Below the pieces are notes generated by a model. It ran no database searches and was not told the origin of the DNA. It saw only the letters and a list, made by a program, of their open reading frames with translations. Positions 35,100 to 48,217 of a stretch of DNA of 64,000 nucleotides are shown here, piece by piece (position 1 is the first letter of the stretch; every line of letters starts with the position of its first letter). This DNA comes from Sipunculus nudus. Lineage: Eukaryota; Annelida; Sipuncula; Golfingiida; Sipunculidae. The stretch covers positions 40,439,695 through 40,503,694 of the forward strand of contig CM049316.1 in the NCBI GenBank assembly GCA_026874595.1, written 5' to 3'. A program made the translations under genes and the position numbers.

Positions 35100-37944
35100 T
35101 TATACATGTTTTTTTTTTACAGTTAGATGGGTGTTTTATTGCATGTAAAAAAATAAAACCGATTTCTAGTAGGCGACCTAGATTTGTAGTCTATGTAGTT
35201 CACTCGTCCCTCGCCAGATGACAGCGGATCGAGGGTTTGCAGTCTGTATCTAACAGCACTGTCTTTGCTGCATCGTGCTGCTTGGCGACTAATTGGATAG
35301 GGTTTTAATATGTATCCACCAATAAACAGCCTAGACCCCTATATGTGACTGTAGGCTTCATGGAAACAGGTATTTATTATCTCATTTCTTATATTTAAAG
35401 GTTAACGATTTATAAATCGGGTTGGTAATGTTTCATTTGAATGTTGATCTTTGATGGAATTATTCAACCACACTGGCGACATCTGTTGGCGACGACTGAC
35501 ACTGTGTTCGGGTGTTTCGGTGAAGAAAGCTTTCTTTGACGTATTAAGTTGTACCTTTGGTTATATATTTATTTATCTAATCTGTAAAAAACCTTAAGCA
35601 AAATATAAAAGAGAGGTTTGCTGAAATTTTTGCGGGTTAGGAGATATTTAGTTAACAGACATCTATTACCTCATCAGAAAATAATAAAATATAGGAAACA
35701 AAAAGATGATCACATGGAGCCTGACCCCCAGGCAGTACATGTTTATTGTACCTATATCAAACTGCACAGGAGCCTTAAATCTATTCATTCAGAAAAAATG
35801 CAGTAAAACATTAAGAGATTATAAGCTAACTATAAGGTACTACCAGACTAATTGCAATTTATATTTAAGCTTTTCAGGAAATATGGCCAACACTTATTTC
35901 ATCCTTTTATTATATTATATACTATAATAACAAGTACACAGTGCTATAAAACTAATTTGTAGAAACACGTCATCAGTAATGTCAAGAACGCAGTAATTTC
36001 AATTTTCTAATCTGGTAAATGTCATGGTACAAATGGTAATCTGGTACTTTGTACTTGTACAAATCAAAATTGCTAACTGCACTGATACAATTGCAGATCG
36101 TACCAGTACAAATCACTATACTGGGGATCTGTATACTGATACAATTGATCAATTGTACCAAAAGATTCCGCGTCATAATGCACGTTTAACAAACATTTTA
36201 AATCTATTCTGAATGTATTAAATAAAGCATTTGCAGTATATAGAAGTAAATATGTATATTCAATATCATATAATGGATAAATTCTGACAGATAAACCATA
36301 GATAAACTTAGGATAGAGTTCCCCAGCACAGGGATAGTTTACAACATTCCTACACACTAACCATTAATCAAATGTGACACCTTTCATCACGAGGGCGACC
36401 AGCCTGTGACCCAGCTAAGGGTTATCTGCCCCGTGGGGTATGGAATTCTACCTCCATGACTGTACTGACAGAATCTATGCAAGGCTCAACAGCAAGAATT
36501 TATAGTTTTTTGGCATAATAATCATTTTAATCATATATATATATAATATATATAATATATATAATATATATACATATATATATTATATATATATATAAAT
36601 AGATATATATATTGGGGGTCTCATTATTAAGTATTGATATATGATATTATATTTAGCTGTGTATGATCAGATTATGGGTTGGGGATGCGGCGGGGGATGA
36701 CTTCCACCGTTAACAGATTATAAGCAGGAAAGATACAAATGTATTAAAAATGCGTCTTTTTGGCTTCCTTTCTGTATACTGCCGCAGTCTTTACTGTATG
36801 GTTTATTCTCTGTTTGAGAGATGTGGAAATACATTGAAATGTTTTCACATGAAAAAAATTATATACAAGAGGTTTACTTTCTGTTTCCAAGATGTGCAAA
36901 TAAACGTGGGTATTTCACAAATATAAAGCACTTATAAAGAAGCTTTGAAACAGGTTGTTATCAGAAATGCCATGCTATGCTGACACCGTTAATCTATTTA
37001 CGTAAATTTTCTAGAAAATTGCTTTTTCTATTAAAAAATACAATAGGATAGTCATACCTTGGTCTCAAAGTGGATCACATTAGGTGGTACGTTTCCAGGG
37101 CCATTTCTTTATCATTTTTAACTTATTTTTGGAAAATGAGGGTTAGACATTTTGGGTTCGGCCAAGTGGCCTTTGGGCATTCCGGGTTACGGCCATCTGG
37201 CTGACTGGATGGTATGACAGCCAAGTAGATATAATATTGTTACAGTTTCTTGCAGAGAAATATCACTCAGTATTCCACAAACACCAAGGAATACAAACAG
37301 AAGAGATGCCGTAGTTGTGTTGCAGTAATTTTTAATGTTACTAGTTCTACACGTACACACTGACTCCCTGAAATCCTATCTAGACCTACCCTACCCGACT
37401 ATACCAGTCCCGAACCAGCCACTTGACAAGCTGCTTTCTGCTGGCTACCAGCTGACCTCACAGGCGGCCGGTCAACGGACCAGGCATCCCTGTTTTCAGC
37501 CTGCATACAGTACATGTACACAGACTATTCTCACTACAGAAAAATAACACTACATTAAAATATGGTTCAGAACTTTTTGTCAACAAACAAAAGACCTGTC
37601 ATATTTCGATCATGTGTGAATGTATAATAACATCAATGATTAGCTAACCTGGTCCATAATAATACCGACAGAGGAATGTAAGATTAGCTCATGAGCCTTT
37701 TGTGTAAAGAGTGCAGTCACGCAGCTAAAGGTTCATTTATAGGTACCTGTAATCGCCTCTGTTTTAATAAATACTATATTAACAACAAGGAAGTTAGTCT
37801 TCAGGAGCTTAGGGATACAAAGACCAAATGCAGTCCATGCACTTGAGCAGAATGAAAAATATTGTACAATATTACCACTAAGCCAAGGTGACTAAGACGT
37901 GAAATATAGGTATGATAATACATTTCAGTCACCCCCCTCCCTCC

Positions 37945-38024
<80 letters not shown>

Positions 38025-38585
38025 CACTTGGTTGGCATTATGAGCCACTTAAAATTTGTTACTGTTAAAGAGACCACATAAAAATTGTACCTGTTACAGT
38101 AAGAACATTATAATCACGGGTATGTTATTTTATTTAGAAATAGGTTTGCTATATGGTATGTGAAGTAAAGGCATCAGGTTTTATGTACTAAAATTAAGGG
38201 ATATACAGAATAACTAACACGCATTTATTTTTTTTTCTCAAAGATTTATGTATTTACAAGAAGGTTTAACAAACGTAACCCTGACGCGGCTCAATGATTT
38301 AATACAGATGTGTGTTGAGACTTTGTCCACTTTAAATTTTAAGATTACAAAAAGGAGAACAGATTCAATTACGTATGTTTAACTTATATATTATGCTTAG
38401 TGTAAATAAAATAATTAAAATTAAATATGAGCATTATAGATATCATTATTGATATTTCCTTTGTTTGACAAATAATCACCAGAAAAGGGCACCCTTCCCT
38501 AGAGTAAGGCCACACACATACAAATATTAGATCACAGCTCCTGTCTTTCCTGGCTCCATCTTTCTTCGTTTTTTTTTCTTTTTTT
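35100..38585. other. gene-free stretch with microsatellites
   Basis: An (AT)n-rich patch lies at about 36532-36612 and a compound (CA)n(TA)n tract at about 37947-38022. A degenerate GTACAA/TGATACAA-rich patch lies at 36020-36160. No supported gene: the short frame at 37335-37547 has neither splice signals nor similarity I can name. Confidence 0.5.
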
Positions 38586-38587
38586 TT

Positions 38588-39700
38588 TTAGCTGACTTTT
38601 AAGTCATGCTGGGCTATAGCGATGGGTCTTTGTCCGTCGTCCTTCCGTCTGTCCGTCCGGCCGTCCGGCTGTCCGTCCGTTAGCAGGGTACAAATCGTAA
38701 CCGTAGGGGCTAGGGCCATGAACCCTATGCAGTCTTAGAGGTTATAAAAAGATCTCCTTGCAAACCTGAAATTAGGTCACTGCGACCTATATTCTCGATG
38801 TTATGGGGTGTGTTTGCACCCCCCAGAAATAACTCTTTTAGACAAAATTTTCATCCCAAACCTTCCATCTTTCACATACAGCTCACCTACCAACAGGGGA
38901 AGAACCATAATTTTTTTAGGTCAAAAGGTCAAAGGTCAAGGTCACAGGAGCCTCTTCTTTGAAAAGCCTGTGGATGCATTTTAAGCCAACCCTTTCATCC
39001 CAATTCTTTGATCTTTCACATATAGCTCACCTACTAAGTTGGAGAAGAATCCTATAGATTTTGAGGTCACAAGGTCAAAGGTCAGGGTCACAGGATCCAC
39101 TTCTTTGAAAAGGTTGTGGACACATTTCAAGCTAGACTTTTCATTCCAAACCTTCCAGCACTGATATCGCTTCTCTGCCAACAGGGGAAAAGACCTGTTG
39201 ATTTTGAGGTCAAAGGTCAAGTTCACAGCACCCACTTCTTGTGTGGAGTCATTTTCAGGCAAACTTTTCAATCTGTACCTTCCATCTGTCATATATGGCT
39301 TACCTACCAATAAGGGAAGAAGCCTATTGATGTTGAGGTCAAAAAGTCAAAGGTCAAGGTCACAATATTTAATTGTTCTAAATGCTTGTGAGCATATTTC
39401 AAGTGTAACTGTTCAACCCAAACCTTCAGTCTTTCACATATGCCACATCTATGCATCACTCAGTTTGACTCAAACTTCATATTTATGGGTCTTTTTGCTT
39501 GAATAAATAACTTATTGATTTTGTGGTCAGCTGGTCAGCAGGTTAAAGGTTGCAGGTCAAAGTTATTCACCCATTGGTTGCAAAGTAATTACACCAGATT
39601 AAAGTAGTTAGTAGTTACCCATCATTTAGAAAGAATCCAGTTGATATGTGGGCAAAAGGCCAAGGTCATAGGTCAGGGATGTTCACAATTACTTATTTTA
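38588..39700 (+). mobile_element. HINE-like element, TAGCTGAC family
   Basis: It begins in a T run with TAGCTGACTTTTAAGTCATG, then a (GTCCGTCC)n block, CATGAACCCTATGCAGTCTT, and tandem core units of about 115-130 bp. Each unit has CCAAACCTTCCATCTTTCAC, CTACCAACAGGGGAAGAA and GGTCAAAGGTCAAGGTCACA. The 3' end is not clear. A shorter copy follows at 40238-40735. It has no protein-coding capacity. Confidence 0.7.
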
Positions 39701-40237
39701 TAGACCATCTCTATTTTTTCTTGTAAATATAACCATCCCACTCCAGCTGGTACATCTCCCTGTGTGGCTGTAATTGTGAGTGACACTGGTGACATATGAC
39801 TCCCTTTTGTATCAGCCTATTAAGTGATAAGGCTCAGAGATAAGTACCTCGTTACACCATAACAAAAACACTGTTGTCGGAATGCTTCAGCCAGGCATTA
39901 AGATTATGAGAGTATAGTATTAAGGTTTAGCTACTGATTTATAAGATGATGGGAACATTTTGCAGTTTATTTTATGGAATCCTAGCAATTAACTGAATAT
40001 TTTAATATATATCACCACATATAAAAGCAAGTGTTTGTTCTCATAATATGTGGATGTGTACCTTGATTTAGGATGGCTTTTTGTTTTATTTCAAGACTCT
40101 TAGCCATGCTTTCTGCATTTCTTTTCTTTCAGATTTGGCAGTTTACCTACCCTGCTGACCCCATTGAAAAGCAGAGTGATAATAAAAAATATTAATTAGA
40201 AATCCTTTGGTCAGTGCAGTTTCAGTGATATATAGTT

Positions 40238-40735
40238 CAGCTGACTTTTAGTCATGCTGTGCCATAGCGATGGGTCTTTGTCTGTCGTCCTTTCGTCTGT
40301 CCGTCTGGCCAGCAGTCCGGCCGTTAATAGGGCACAAATTGTAACTGTAAGGGCTAGATACATGAACCCTATGCAGTCTTATAGGTTCTAAAAAGATCTC
40401 CTTGCAGATCTGAAATTAGGTCACTGTGACCTATATTCTCTGAGTTACGGGGTGTGTTTGCACCTCCCAGAATTATTTCTTATAGCCAAAATAATCATCC
40501 CAAACCTTACATGTCAATAGAGGAACAAACCTTTTGATATTTAGGTCTAAGGGTCAAATGTCAATGTCACAGGACCAGCTTCTTGAAAAAAGTTGTGGAT
40601 GCATTTCAAGTCAGACTTTTCATCCCAAACCTTCCATCTTCCATGCAAGTATGATCAGATACCATAAGGTATACCATCAGGCTTTAAATACAGGTCATGC
40701 TTGTCAGCTGAGCGTCATGACCCATGGGTCACTTG
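40238..40735 (+). mobile_element. short HINE-like copy with complete ends
   Basis: It starts TTCAGCTGACTTTTAGTCAT with the same order of blocks as the copy at 38588. It ends GTCAGCTGAGCGTCATGACC, the palindrome GTGACCCATGGGTCAC partly overlapping, then TTGT and a T run. The inverted CAGCTGAC/GTCAGCTG pair followed by a 3' palindrome is the clearest example here of asymmetric terminal repeats in this family. Confidence 0.75.
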
Positions 40736-40739
40736 TTTT

Positions 40740-43725
40740 TTTTTTGCAAGGAATTCCTAAAGGCACGGGAAACTGACAAATCATTGGAGTTGACCATGTG
40801 TACTTCCTGAAGAACTGAAGGGAATCACTGCATTTTTCCATGCTTTTTTGCCAATTTTCACGTATGGTGTCTCAACCGATAAAAAAATGGCTGGCTCGTT
40901 TTGCTTAGAGGTAGTGTGCACGAGGGATCTGGGCAAAGAACCTCCGCATACCTTTGTTATAGACAAAACTGAGGCAATATTAATGTTATATCTGGCTCAG
41001 GATTCACAAAAATCCTATTAATAACGGCCGCCCACTTGGGTATAACCAAAAGAATGTTGTTTTACAAACTCTTAAAACCAACAATAAAATATGGTGCGAC
41101 CGATATCAGTCGAGGCACAATTACGTGAGATTTTGCAAGCTTGGCAGGAAAAAAACAAAAATTTGCTTCAGTCCTTGAATGGCGTATATAATTAACACTC
41201 ATAGTCCATTTTCCACACTTTAAGGATTAATTTATGGGACTGAGACAAGAACACAAATCATCATCATAAAACGAGGACCTGGTCCCGCAAAAATAATAAT
41301 AATAATTATAATAATAAACACACACACAGGAGCGGCGAATCCGTAGAACAACTAGTTTTTTTAGTGTGGCCTCATTGCACCAACAAAATCTGGAGAGCGA
41401 AGCACAGACGGTCGTGTAGCGCCATCTCACGGACTCCTTCGGAACTGTTGCCCATGTTTATGTACAGACCAGAGCTGCAGACTTGAACTTGTGAACTCGG
41501 CAGCAGAGAGGCCTGGGCCGGGACCAGTTGAATGAATTCAGGTTCGGCACACGTGTGTACCATATTCCGTAAGTATTCTAGGATCTTATCTTACATACTA
41601 GAAATACCAGTGAACACAGACAGTTGCATATTTGCAGGAACGAGACTCATTTTCCAGTTCAAAACTTTGACAACAACAAACCAGCCAACCGTGATGGCCG
41701 ACTCCCCCATAATTGTCGCACATAATCTGTCTGTCATAAACATTGACAGTTATTGTGTGCTTAAATGTCTGGTCTTTTTTCATTGCTGAACAGTTGATTA
41801 TAAAGGTATTGTCATTTTCTCTTCCATTTGAAATTGCAGGGACGGTGTATTTTCACCTGTGACCTGTATTTATATCACAAGTGGCATGCCAGACGGACAG
41901 TTGTCAGCCTTGGAGTGCAATGTCACTGGGTCATGCTTGACAGAACTAGTGTTCGTGTTCCCCTGTATTTAAAAGTTATTTTTCAAATGACAAGCATTTA
42001 TTTTGTTCAAATATTCAATTTCAAAACATGGAAAATAACTGGGTTTAAATTTTGTGACACATTTATTGAAATTTCTAGTCCAAATTGAATTAATAGAAAG
42101 AGAGAAAAATGGCTATGTCATTGTCTATTTATGTTCCTATAACAAAATATTAAAAAAAAAGTAATATTTCACAGACAGAAACAATCTACTGACATTGATT
42201 CAAGAAGTAATGAAAGGTTTTTAGATCAGCACAGTGTACATCAAAGTTATATATGCACAGGTAGGCCTATTGCATTATTCACACTGTAAATGATACTATT
42301 TACTCCAATTAAATTATACCATTTTCATCTTTAGTTTAATGACATGTCAGGTGTTGAAGCTGTAAGACATTTTGCAAACCATGCCAGTAAAGCCAGTGAC
42401 CACTGGTGACTAACCCAGACATGACAGATTGACATGTCAAAAAGGGGGCGTGTCCCCAACATAATTGACATACCAGAGGTTGTGCTGATGTGATATGATA
42501 TAATGTGAGCATTGGTATTCAGCTTGAATACCAGCTTGAACTGGCTGATAAAAAAACTAAAATGCACATTTAAATATGTTTTATGGTGTTCTAGGCATGG
42601 CTTCAATTAGACAGAGTGTCCGTCTCTATAATACAGAGACGGAAAGCACTGCATGCATTCTTGTGGTGTCCTGTCTGATATTACTAAATGTCCCTCCTTT
42701 GGCAAAATTACCAAACATGATCTAGCTAACATACCCTTAACTACGACTCCTTACTTGTTTTCTTGCTCAAATAAGAAAATGAAACATATAATCCAGGTGC
42801 AAAGTTAAGAAGCGATGCTCCCAGGTTTCTAACCAAGCATGATATGTTGCTTTAGAGTCAAGGACACAGGGAGGAACCAGTTTTCAAATTCCTTCCTCTG
42901 ATTGGCTGTTAGGTTTCAGGCTCATTCATCATGGAAGTCCAACTTAATTCCAAGCATAACATTTACTGCCTGGTCCCTAAAATAGTCCCATCTAGTGAAT
43001 AAACAGAAAGTGCAAGCAAAACAACGGTTCCAAGCGGGGCTGGAAACCACCTGCAAATTTTCTCGTTTTCACTTATTAGAAATGGTTCACACACCCAGTA
43101 AAGACCCACGTTTGTTTATTTTAAGCTTATTATCTGATTTATCTAAATATCTGTGTCCTCGCTCGCACACAAATATTTTCAATAGAGTGCTCATAAGCCT
43201 CGCTGGGAGGCTTACTAAGTAGGCTAGGCTTCAATCTGTACTAGCCTTGAGTACATGACTCAGTTGGCACTTAATGACTTATTCAGCTGTTAAACCTAAC
43301 TGGAGTCATGATACAAGCAATATGGAGGAATGCATTGCAGTGGTCTTCCATCATGTTGCACTCATATTGTTGTAAACAGCCCATAATCTTAACATTAGGT
43401 TACAAATTATGAATTAAGAGTACATGTGTATTCACTACCTAAACTGAAACTTTGTCTCTGTGGTAACGATTCATTTCCTGTATTGTGTATATGTGGGCTG
43501 CATCCAGCAATCCATGCTAGCTAAGCTTGTATTCATGTGATCTGAAATTCAACTAACATGTTTGGATTTACCAATATTCTAAGGTTAAAACAGAATTTTT
43601 CTCGCTTATGCTAGGTGTTGATAGAAAGTATACTGAAAATTTTAACGATTGGTTTGGTTCATGTCGAGTGACAGCGTTCTTGAAGGCCATTAGGCATTGT
43701 CAGAAAACGACCAAAATCTTTGCAT
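40740..43725. other. gene-free stretch, nothing recognised
   Basis: A short minus-strand frame near 41430-41460 (MGNSSEGVREMALHD) has an ATG in fair context and could be a 5' exon, but there is no further support. The rest shows no bounded repeat or exon. Confidence 0.35.
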
Positions 43726-43727
43726 CC

Positions 43728-44006
43728 TCATAGTGCGCTCCTTGCTGAAGGATTTAACGGCACTCTGACAGTGGCAGCCAGTATGTTGGTCATAGACTCT
43801 CTGATGTCCGAGGACTGAAATGGCGCTACAATCTGTACATGTATGCTGATGGTAGGGTTGTGTTGGTGGGTGTGGTACACTGCTGCTCTCGAGACGCTTC
43901 GACTTCCCTCCATTTCAGCTGGCTGGGTTACTAAACTGTGCTCTTTGATGTGTAGCTTGCTTGGCATCTCATAGCCTGATTTTATCAGACTCATTATTAT
44001 TAGGCC
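43728..44006 (-). CDS. possible terminal exon of an unknown gene
   Basis: On the minus strand, an acceptor-like TTTATATTGCAG|GGCCTA is followed by about 92 open codons to a stop. The reading has non-repetitive segments such as HTHQHNPTISIHVQIVAPF and SDIRESMTNILAATVRVPLN. The upstream side merges into HINE-derived sequence and I know no family with this C terminus. It may be a real last exon or chance. Confidence 0.25.
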   Translation of the reverse strand, partial: GLIIMSLIKSGYEMPSKLHIKEHSLVTQPAEMEGSRSVSRAAVYHTHQHNPTISIHVQIVAPFQSSDIRESMTNILAATVRVPLNPSARSAL

Positions 44007-44019
44007 CTGCAATATAAAT

Positions 44020-44349
44020 TAAGCCTGATATCCATAATCCATGATACATACAACAGATTTGTTGCACCCTGAAATTCAGACTTGGCACAAATGTAACAGT
44101 TGGACTTAGAACCTTCATACCTGAAATCCAAGAGGTTCCCATAGAAGCTTCTTTGAAACCTGAAATAAGTTCACTGCACGTGATCTGTATTTCAGTGTGA
44201 GAAAATATGATTTGAACACATAAGAGTTGACCTGGGAACTTGATATGCAACATTCAGGGTGCTCTTGGTTAAATCTCCTTGGAAATCGGAAATAACTTTA
44301 AGGATATTAACCTATATTCTGTGAACTATGGCAACCCCCCCCCCCCCCC
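44020..44349 (+). mobile_element. diverged HINE remnant, left part
   Basis: TCCTTGGAAATCGGAAATAA and ACCTATATTCTGTGAACTAT match the 5' blocks of the elements at 38588 and 40238 (TCTCCTTGCA...TGAAATTAGGTCACTG, ACCTATATTCTC). The block is interrupted at 44350 by the hAT element and resumes after 45825; a matching 3' end (CAGCTGAGTGTCATGGCC, GGGCCACGTGT) is at about 46437-46470. Confidence 0.55.
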
Positions 44350-44357
44350 CATGATTT

Positions 44358-45817
44358 CAGGGTTGGGGCCAGGTACATGCAAAAGTACCTAGGTACAGGT
44401 ACAGGTACTTGCAAAATGGTCAGGTACAGGTACGGGTACAGGTACAGCATTATTGTAGAGTACCTAGGTACAGGTACAGGTACTTAAGAAAGTACCTAGG
44501 TACAGGTACATTTTAAAGATATGCGATAATAAGTTGTAATAGAATGGCTGAATATATTATTAAAAAGTTTTAAATTATAGCTTTTTATGTTACATGAAAA
44601 AAAAAAACGAGCCAGCTGCAAATGTAAAGGATCACCTTTAGTAAATGTGATAAGTTAATGAAGCTGATAAAGGTGACAAAGTTAGTAATACAGAAATATC
44701 AAACTTTCATTCATATACTCAAATATGATGTCACTTTTTCAAATCAAGTTTTGAGTTTTAGAGTAATGTTTTAAAGTCAAAAAGTCTTGAAGCACCACAC
44801 ACTCTTTAAAAAACAGAGGCTTGACAGCTTAACTGAAAGGGAAAATCTTATAATCAGTTTTTATAGATTAACTTCATGATATGAACAATAATACATACGT
44901 AATTAGAAGTAACAATAAACATGTTCATTGCAGTAAGTCACACTGAGAAATGTTTTGAGAATTAAGAGCACCTGCATTTGATGCTTGAGCAGGGACTTTA
45001 TTCTGTGAAATGGAATGTTCTGCTTTTTTTGGCATATGTTGAGAGTTCAGTTACACGATATGTACCTTCTTCACTTCTTTGTTTATCCTTCACCAATGTT
45101 CTTTGTATACTAGACAACAGGTATCTACATGAGGCATGTGAGCAACACTGTCCATATCCTTTTCTCTCTACCCTTTATATCTGAAAATGCCACAATGAAC
45201 TTCTTGTATAGATGCTGGAGGTAGCCAGGCCAGCATGCTACTAGCCATGGCCAAGTCAACTTTAAAGGCTGCTTAGATAAAAGCTTAGTAATTACCCCTG
45301 CCTGGATAAGGGTGACAGCTCAGTACACTTACTTGACCCAACCTGACGTCCATTTCAAGTATCATTACCTGTAATCCTCATAACTGTGAATTGTGCACCT
45401 AGGTACAAGTACCATTACCTGGCCCCTGTTCTGTATCTACATTGCATGGGCATGAGGGCAGCCCTGTTCCTATCCTTAGTCAGTTGCCTGATACTTGTGC
45501 TGATAATGTCACAATGAACTTCCTGTTTAGAGGCTGGAGGTTGACCAGCTTGCTAGCCCCACTTGCTACAAAGGCAGCAGGGATGAATGCTTTGTAATTA
45601 CCCCTGCCTGAGATAGGTAACTGTCCTGACAGGGGTGACAGCTTTGTTCATGCAATTGACCCAAGCCTGGTGTCCATTTCCAGCATCACATTTGTACCTG
45701 AAGTACCTTATACCAGGTACAGGTACTTCAGTTCCAGGTACAGGTACAGGTACAAGGTACTTCCTATTCATGAAAGCCAGGTACAGGTACAGGTACAAGT
45801 ACCTGGCCCCTACCCTG
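44358..45817. mobile_element. hAT element with GGTACA repeats and perfect 8-bp TSD
   Basis: It begins CAGGGTTGGGGCCAGGTAC and ends with the inverse of CAGGGTAGGGGCCAGGTAC (18 of 19 identical). The octamer CATGATTT flanks it exactly (44350-44357 and 45818-45825), as expected of hAT transposition. Next to each end lie GGTACA/GTACCT hexamer arrays, with one more small patch near 45395-45425. The right half holds two diverged copies of about 315 bp (CACAATGAACTTC, ATTACCCCTGCCTG, GGGTGACAGCT, GACC.A.CCTG). No transposase was found: non-autonomous, 1460 bp. Confidence 0.88.
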
Positions 45818-45825
45818 CATGATTT

Positions 45826-46475
45826 TGAATACCCCGATAGTGACAAGCCACAGATCTAAACTGTTGGATTTCTCACTTAGCATCCAGGGACCGGGGGGGG
45901 GGGGGGGGGGGGGGGGGTTCCCATTTAAATTCTCTTAAAATTAAAAACCTGAAATTTTGTCAGGTGACCTATATATTCTTCAATCTTTGGGCAGTAACTT
46001 GATTTTGAACAGTCTGGAAGTCATTCTTCACAGTGTTTAACGTTGCCTAACAGATATTTTCATCAAATCATAAAATTGAAATAATATGCGACAATGCCTC
46101 ACATTTTAATATTTCAGAAGAGTGACAAAAATAAGCCAAATCACTTTTACAGAAATGTCATAAACACTTGTTAAATTTCACAGCAATTATTGAGTAAATT
46201 CCAAATATACACTGGTATATCAATTTTTGAGTAAAATTTCAAACATACAGATTTCAGTTAATGAGTAAAATGTAAAATTCACTGACATATCAGTTATTGA
46301 GTAAATTCCAAATATACACTGATATATCAGTTATTGAGTAAAATTCCAAACATGCACTAACCTATCAATTATTGAGTAAAATTCCAAACCTACACTGATA
46401 TATCAATAATTAATATATGAATTGCTGTGATGTCAACTCAGCTGAGTGTCATGGCCTTTGGGCCACGTGTAATTT
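45826..46475 (+). mobile_element. HINE remnant, right part, with G run and 50-bp repeats
   Basis: After a G run (about 45892-45917) comes AAAACCTGAAATTTTGTCAGG and GACCTATATATTCTTCAATC, continuing the interrupted HINE. From about 46181 to 46412 about five units of about 50 bp with TTATTGAGTAAAATTCCAAA and CACTGATATATCA are tandem. The block ends with CAGCTGAGTGTCATGGCC and a GGCCTTTGGGCC palindrome then ACGTGT, the 3' end of the CAGCTGAC family. Confidence 0.6.
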
Positions 46476-46479
46476 GTTC

Positions 46480-47420
46480 TCGAGATGTTAATCTTGGCTG
46501 CAATATTCAGTCTACCATTTACAGCCTATCTCACTCTCTATCCAAACAAGCACTTCATCAGACGTGTCATGAACTTACTAACAGAACTAATAATTATCCA
46601 CAAACATAATGGATCTTAATGGACAATAATTTGAAAATATCATCACCACAAGTACAGTAAATCCCATTCTTTGTGTGACATTAATGATTGTCTCTGGGCA
46701 ATGCTGGCTGTAATCAAAGTGTATGGACGAGCTCCGAAATTAATTTGCCTAATGAGGTGCTGGCTATTTATCAGACTCTTGCTGTAACTAATTAATCATT
46801 CAGTCTGATATGCATAAGGTCCACCTTGTATCTGTAAACCCTTTGAAATTTCAAACAAAACTGATATTCTATAATTTTACTAATTTACAGCCACATAACA
46901 ATATAAGCACACAAAAACATCAAGATTTATTACATTACACAATGATCATAGATTTGATTGGAAATTTATACACCATGTATTGAATGTATTCAAAGAGCAT
47001 TGTGGGCAAAACTGGTAAAGTCTGAGTAAAAAATATCACAAATTAAAAAAACCAGTAAAATATAGAGAATTAGAATTTTCAAACAACTTGTGATTTGTAT
47101 AAGCTCTGAACCAGTGAGAATGACACACAAATACTTTGTAGATTAAAAAAGGATGGTTTCATTCATTATTTCCTTATAAGCAGAATGAAACTGGATAAAA
47201 CAAACTATTATCTGATTCATGGAATTGAATTTGCAAGCCTGCTAGCGATTCAGGAAGTTTTAGTAAAAATTTTACTTAAACAATCCTGTGGAAATAGTGC
47301 ATAAATTATGTACATTTAGAACCCTGAGGTTCACTAAAATGCCTCGCACTTCTTCTCAACAAAAATTAAAGATAAATTGTAATTAAATGGTAAGATATAT
47401 AATATTATTAATATATATAA

Positions 47421-47458
<38 letters not shown>

Positions 47459-48118
47459 GAACCTTTAAAGTTAAACACTTACTTAGCCATGAATGTGGTA
47501 CATTACTGGGTGGGCATGTCTGTTTGACTTTTAGGAGCTACTTTTAATCATGACCCAAATCATATATATATGGACTTGCTGTGACTATTGCAACAATACT
47601 CCCTGTACAGAGCCAGTATTCTGAATGTTTATCTATAAGTGAGGAATATAAAAAAAAGAATACATGTGAATGTACAAATTGAAGTATAAATTCCATTTCT
47701 TTGTTTATATTATTGCATGCCGTCATTTTCCTCAACTCTCAGGACTTTGCTATCCATCACATATTATGTACTTTTTGGAAACCTGCTTCTATGCAGCAAG
47801 ACATTCATTAAACATGCTGCTTGGAAACTTGCAAAAAAAACTTTTATTACTGAATCTTTTTTACCTATGGTTAGTGTATTTTGAAGCACATAAACATATA
47901 CATAAGGGCTAGTCAGGTTTATTTAAGAAAAAAAGATGAAAATACCCTCATTGAGATTTTTGGTGAAATTTTAATACTACATGTTCTGCCTCTCTGACAT
48001 CTTAGCAGACTCTTCTAATGTAGGGGGAAAAGTACCAGTAGTGGTTGCCTGTCAGTAATGAGATTTTGCAGCCAGTGATGTTTAGCATCATTATATGAGA
48101 CTATTATTCATTATTTCA
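46480..48118. other. gene-free flank upstream of the MIF4G-type gene
   Basis: AT-rich sequence with (AT)n patches at about 47398-47457. No promoter could be recognised. Part of it may be an upstream intron or promoter of the gene starting at 48130. Confidence 0.4.
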
Positions 48119-48129
48119 GCAGCTTCAAG

Positions 48130-48217
48130 ATGCAGCGGAGCCGAGGACGAGGAGTGCGAGCGAGGAAGCTGGAGAAACCTCGTCCATTACGCAGTTTATC
48201 ATCAAGTGGCACACAGG
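48130..48217 (+). CDS. MIF4G-type protein, first coding exon
   Basis: Start of a six-exon gene (29 codons plus one base). The ATG lies 11 bp after an acceptor-like TTATTTCAGCAG, so a non-coding exon may lie further upstream. The basic N terminus reads MQRSRGRGVRARKLEKPRP and then LRSLSSSGTQ; the donor is CAGG|GTAAAT. The joined protein has at least 434 residues. Residues about 45-125 match the final helices of MIF4G domains such as MIF4GD/SLIP1 and CTIF, which bridge RNA-binding factors or the cap-binding complex to translation factors; that role is family knowledge and only suggests a function here. The remainder (from about 130) is polar, Ser/Arg/Asn/Pro-rich and looks disordered. The first helices of a full MIF4G domain are not seen. 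Confidence 0.7.

Noticed and set aside
37335-37547. 70-codon plus-strand frame as a small gene
   Set aside because: No splice signals, family resemblance or supporting context.
38588-39506. Overlapping 65-109-codon frames on both strands
   Set aside because: They fall in HINE tandem cores on both strands and have no gene-like boundaries.
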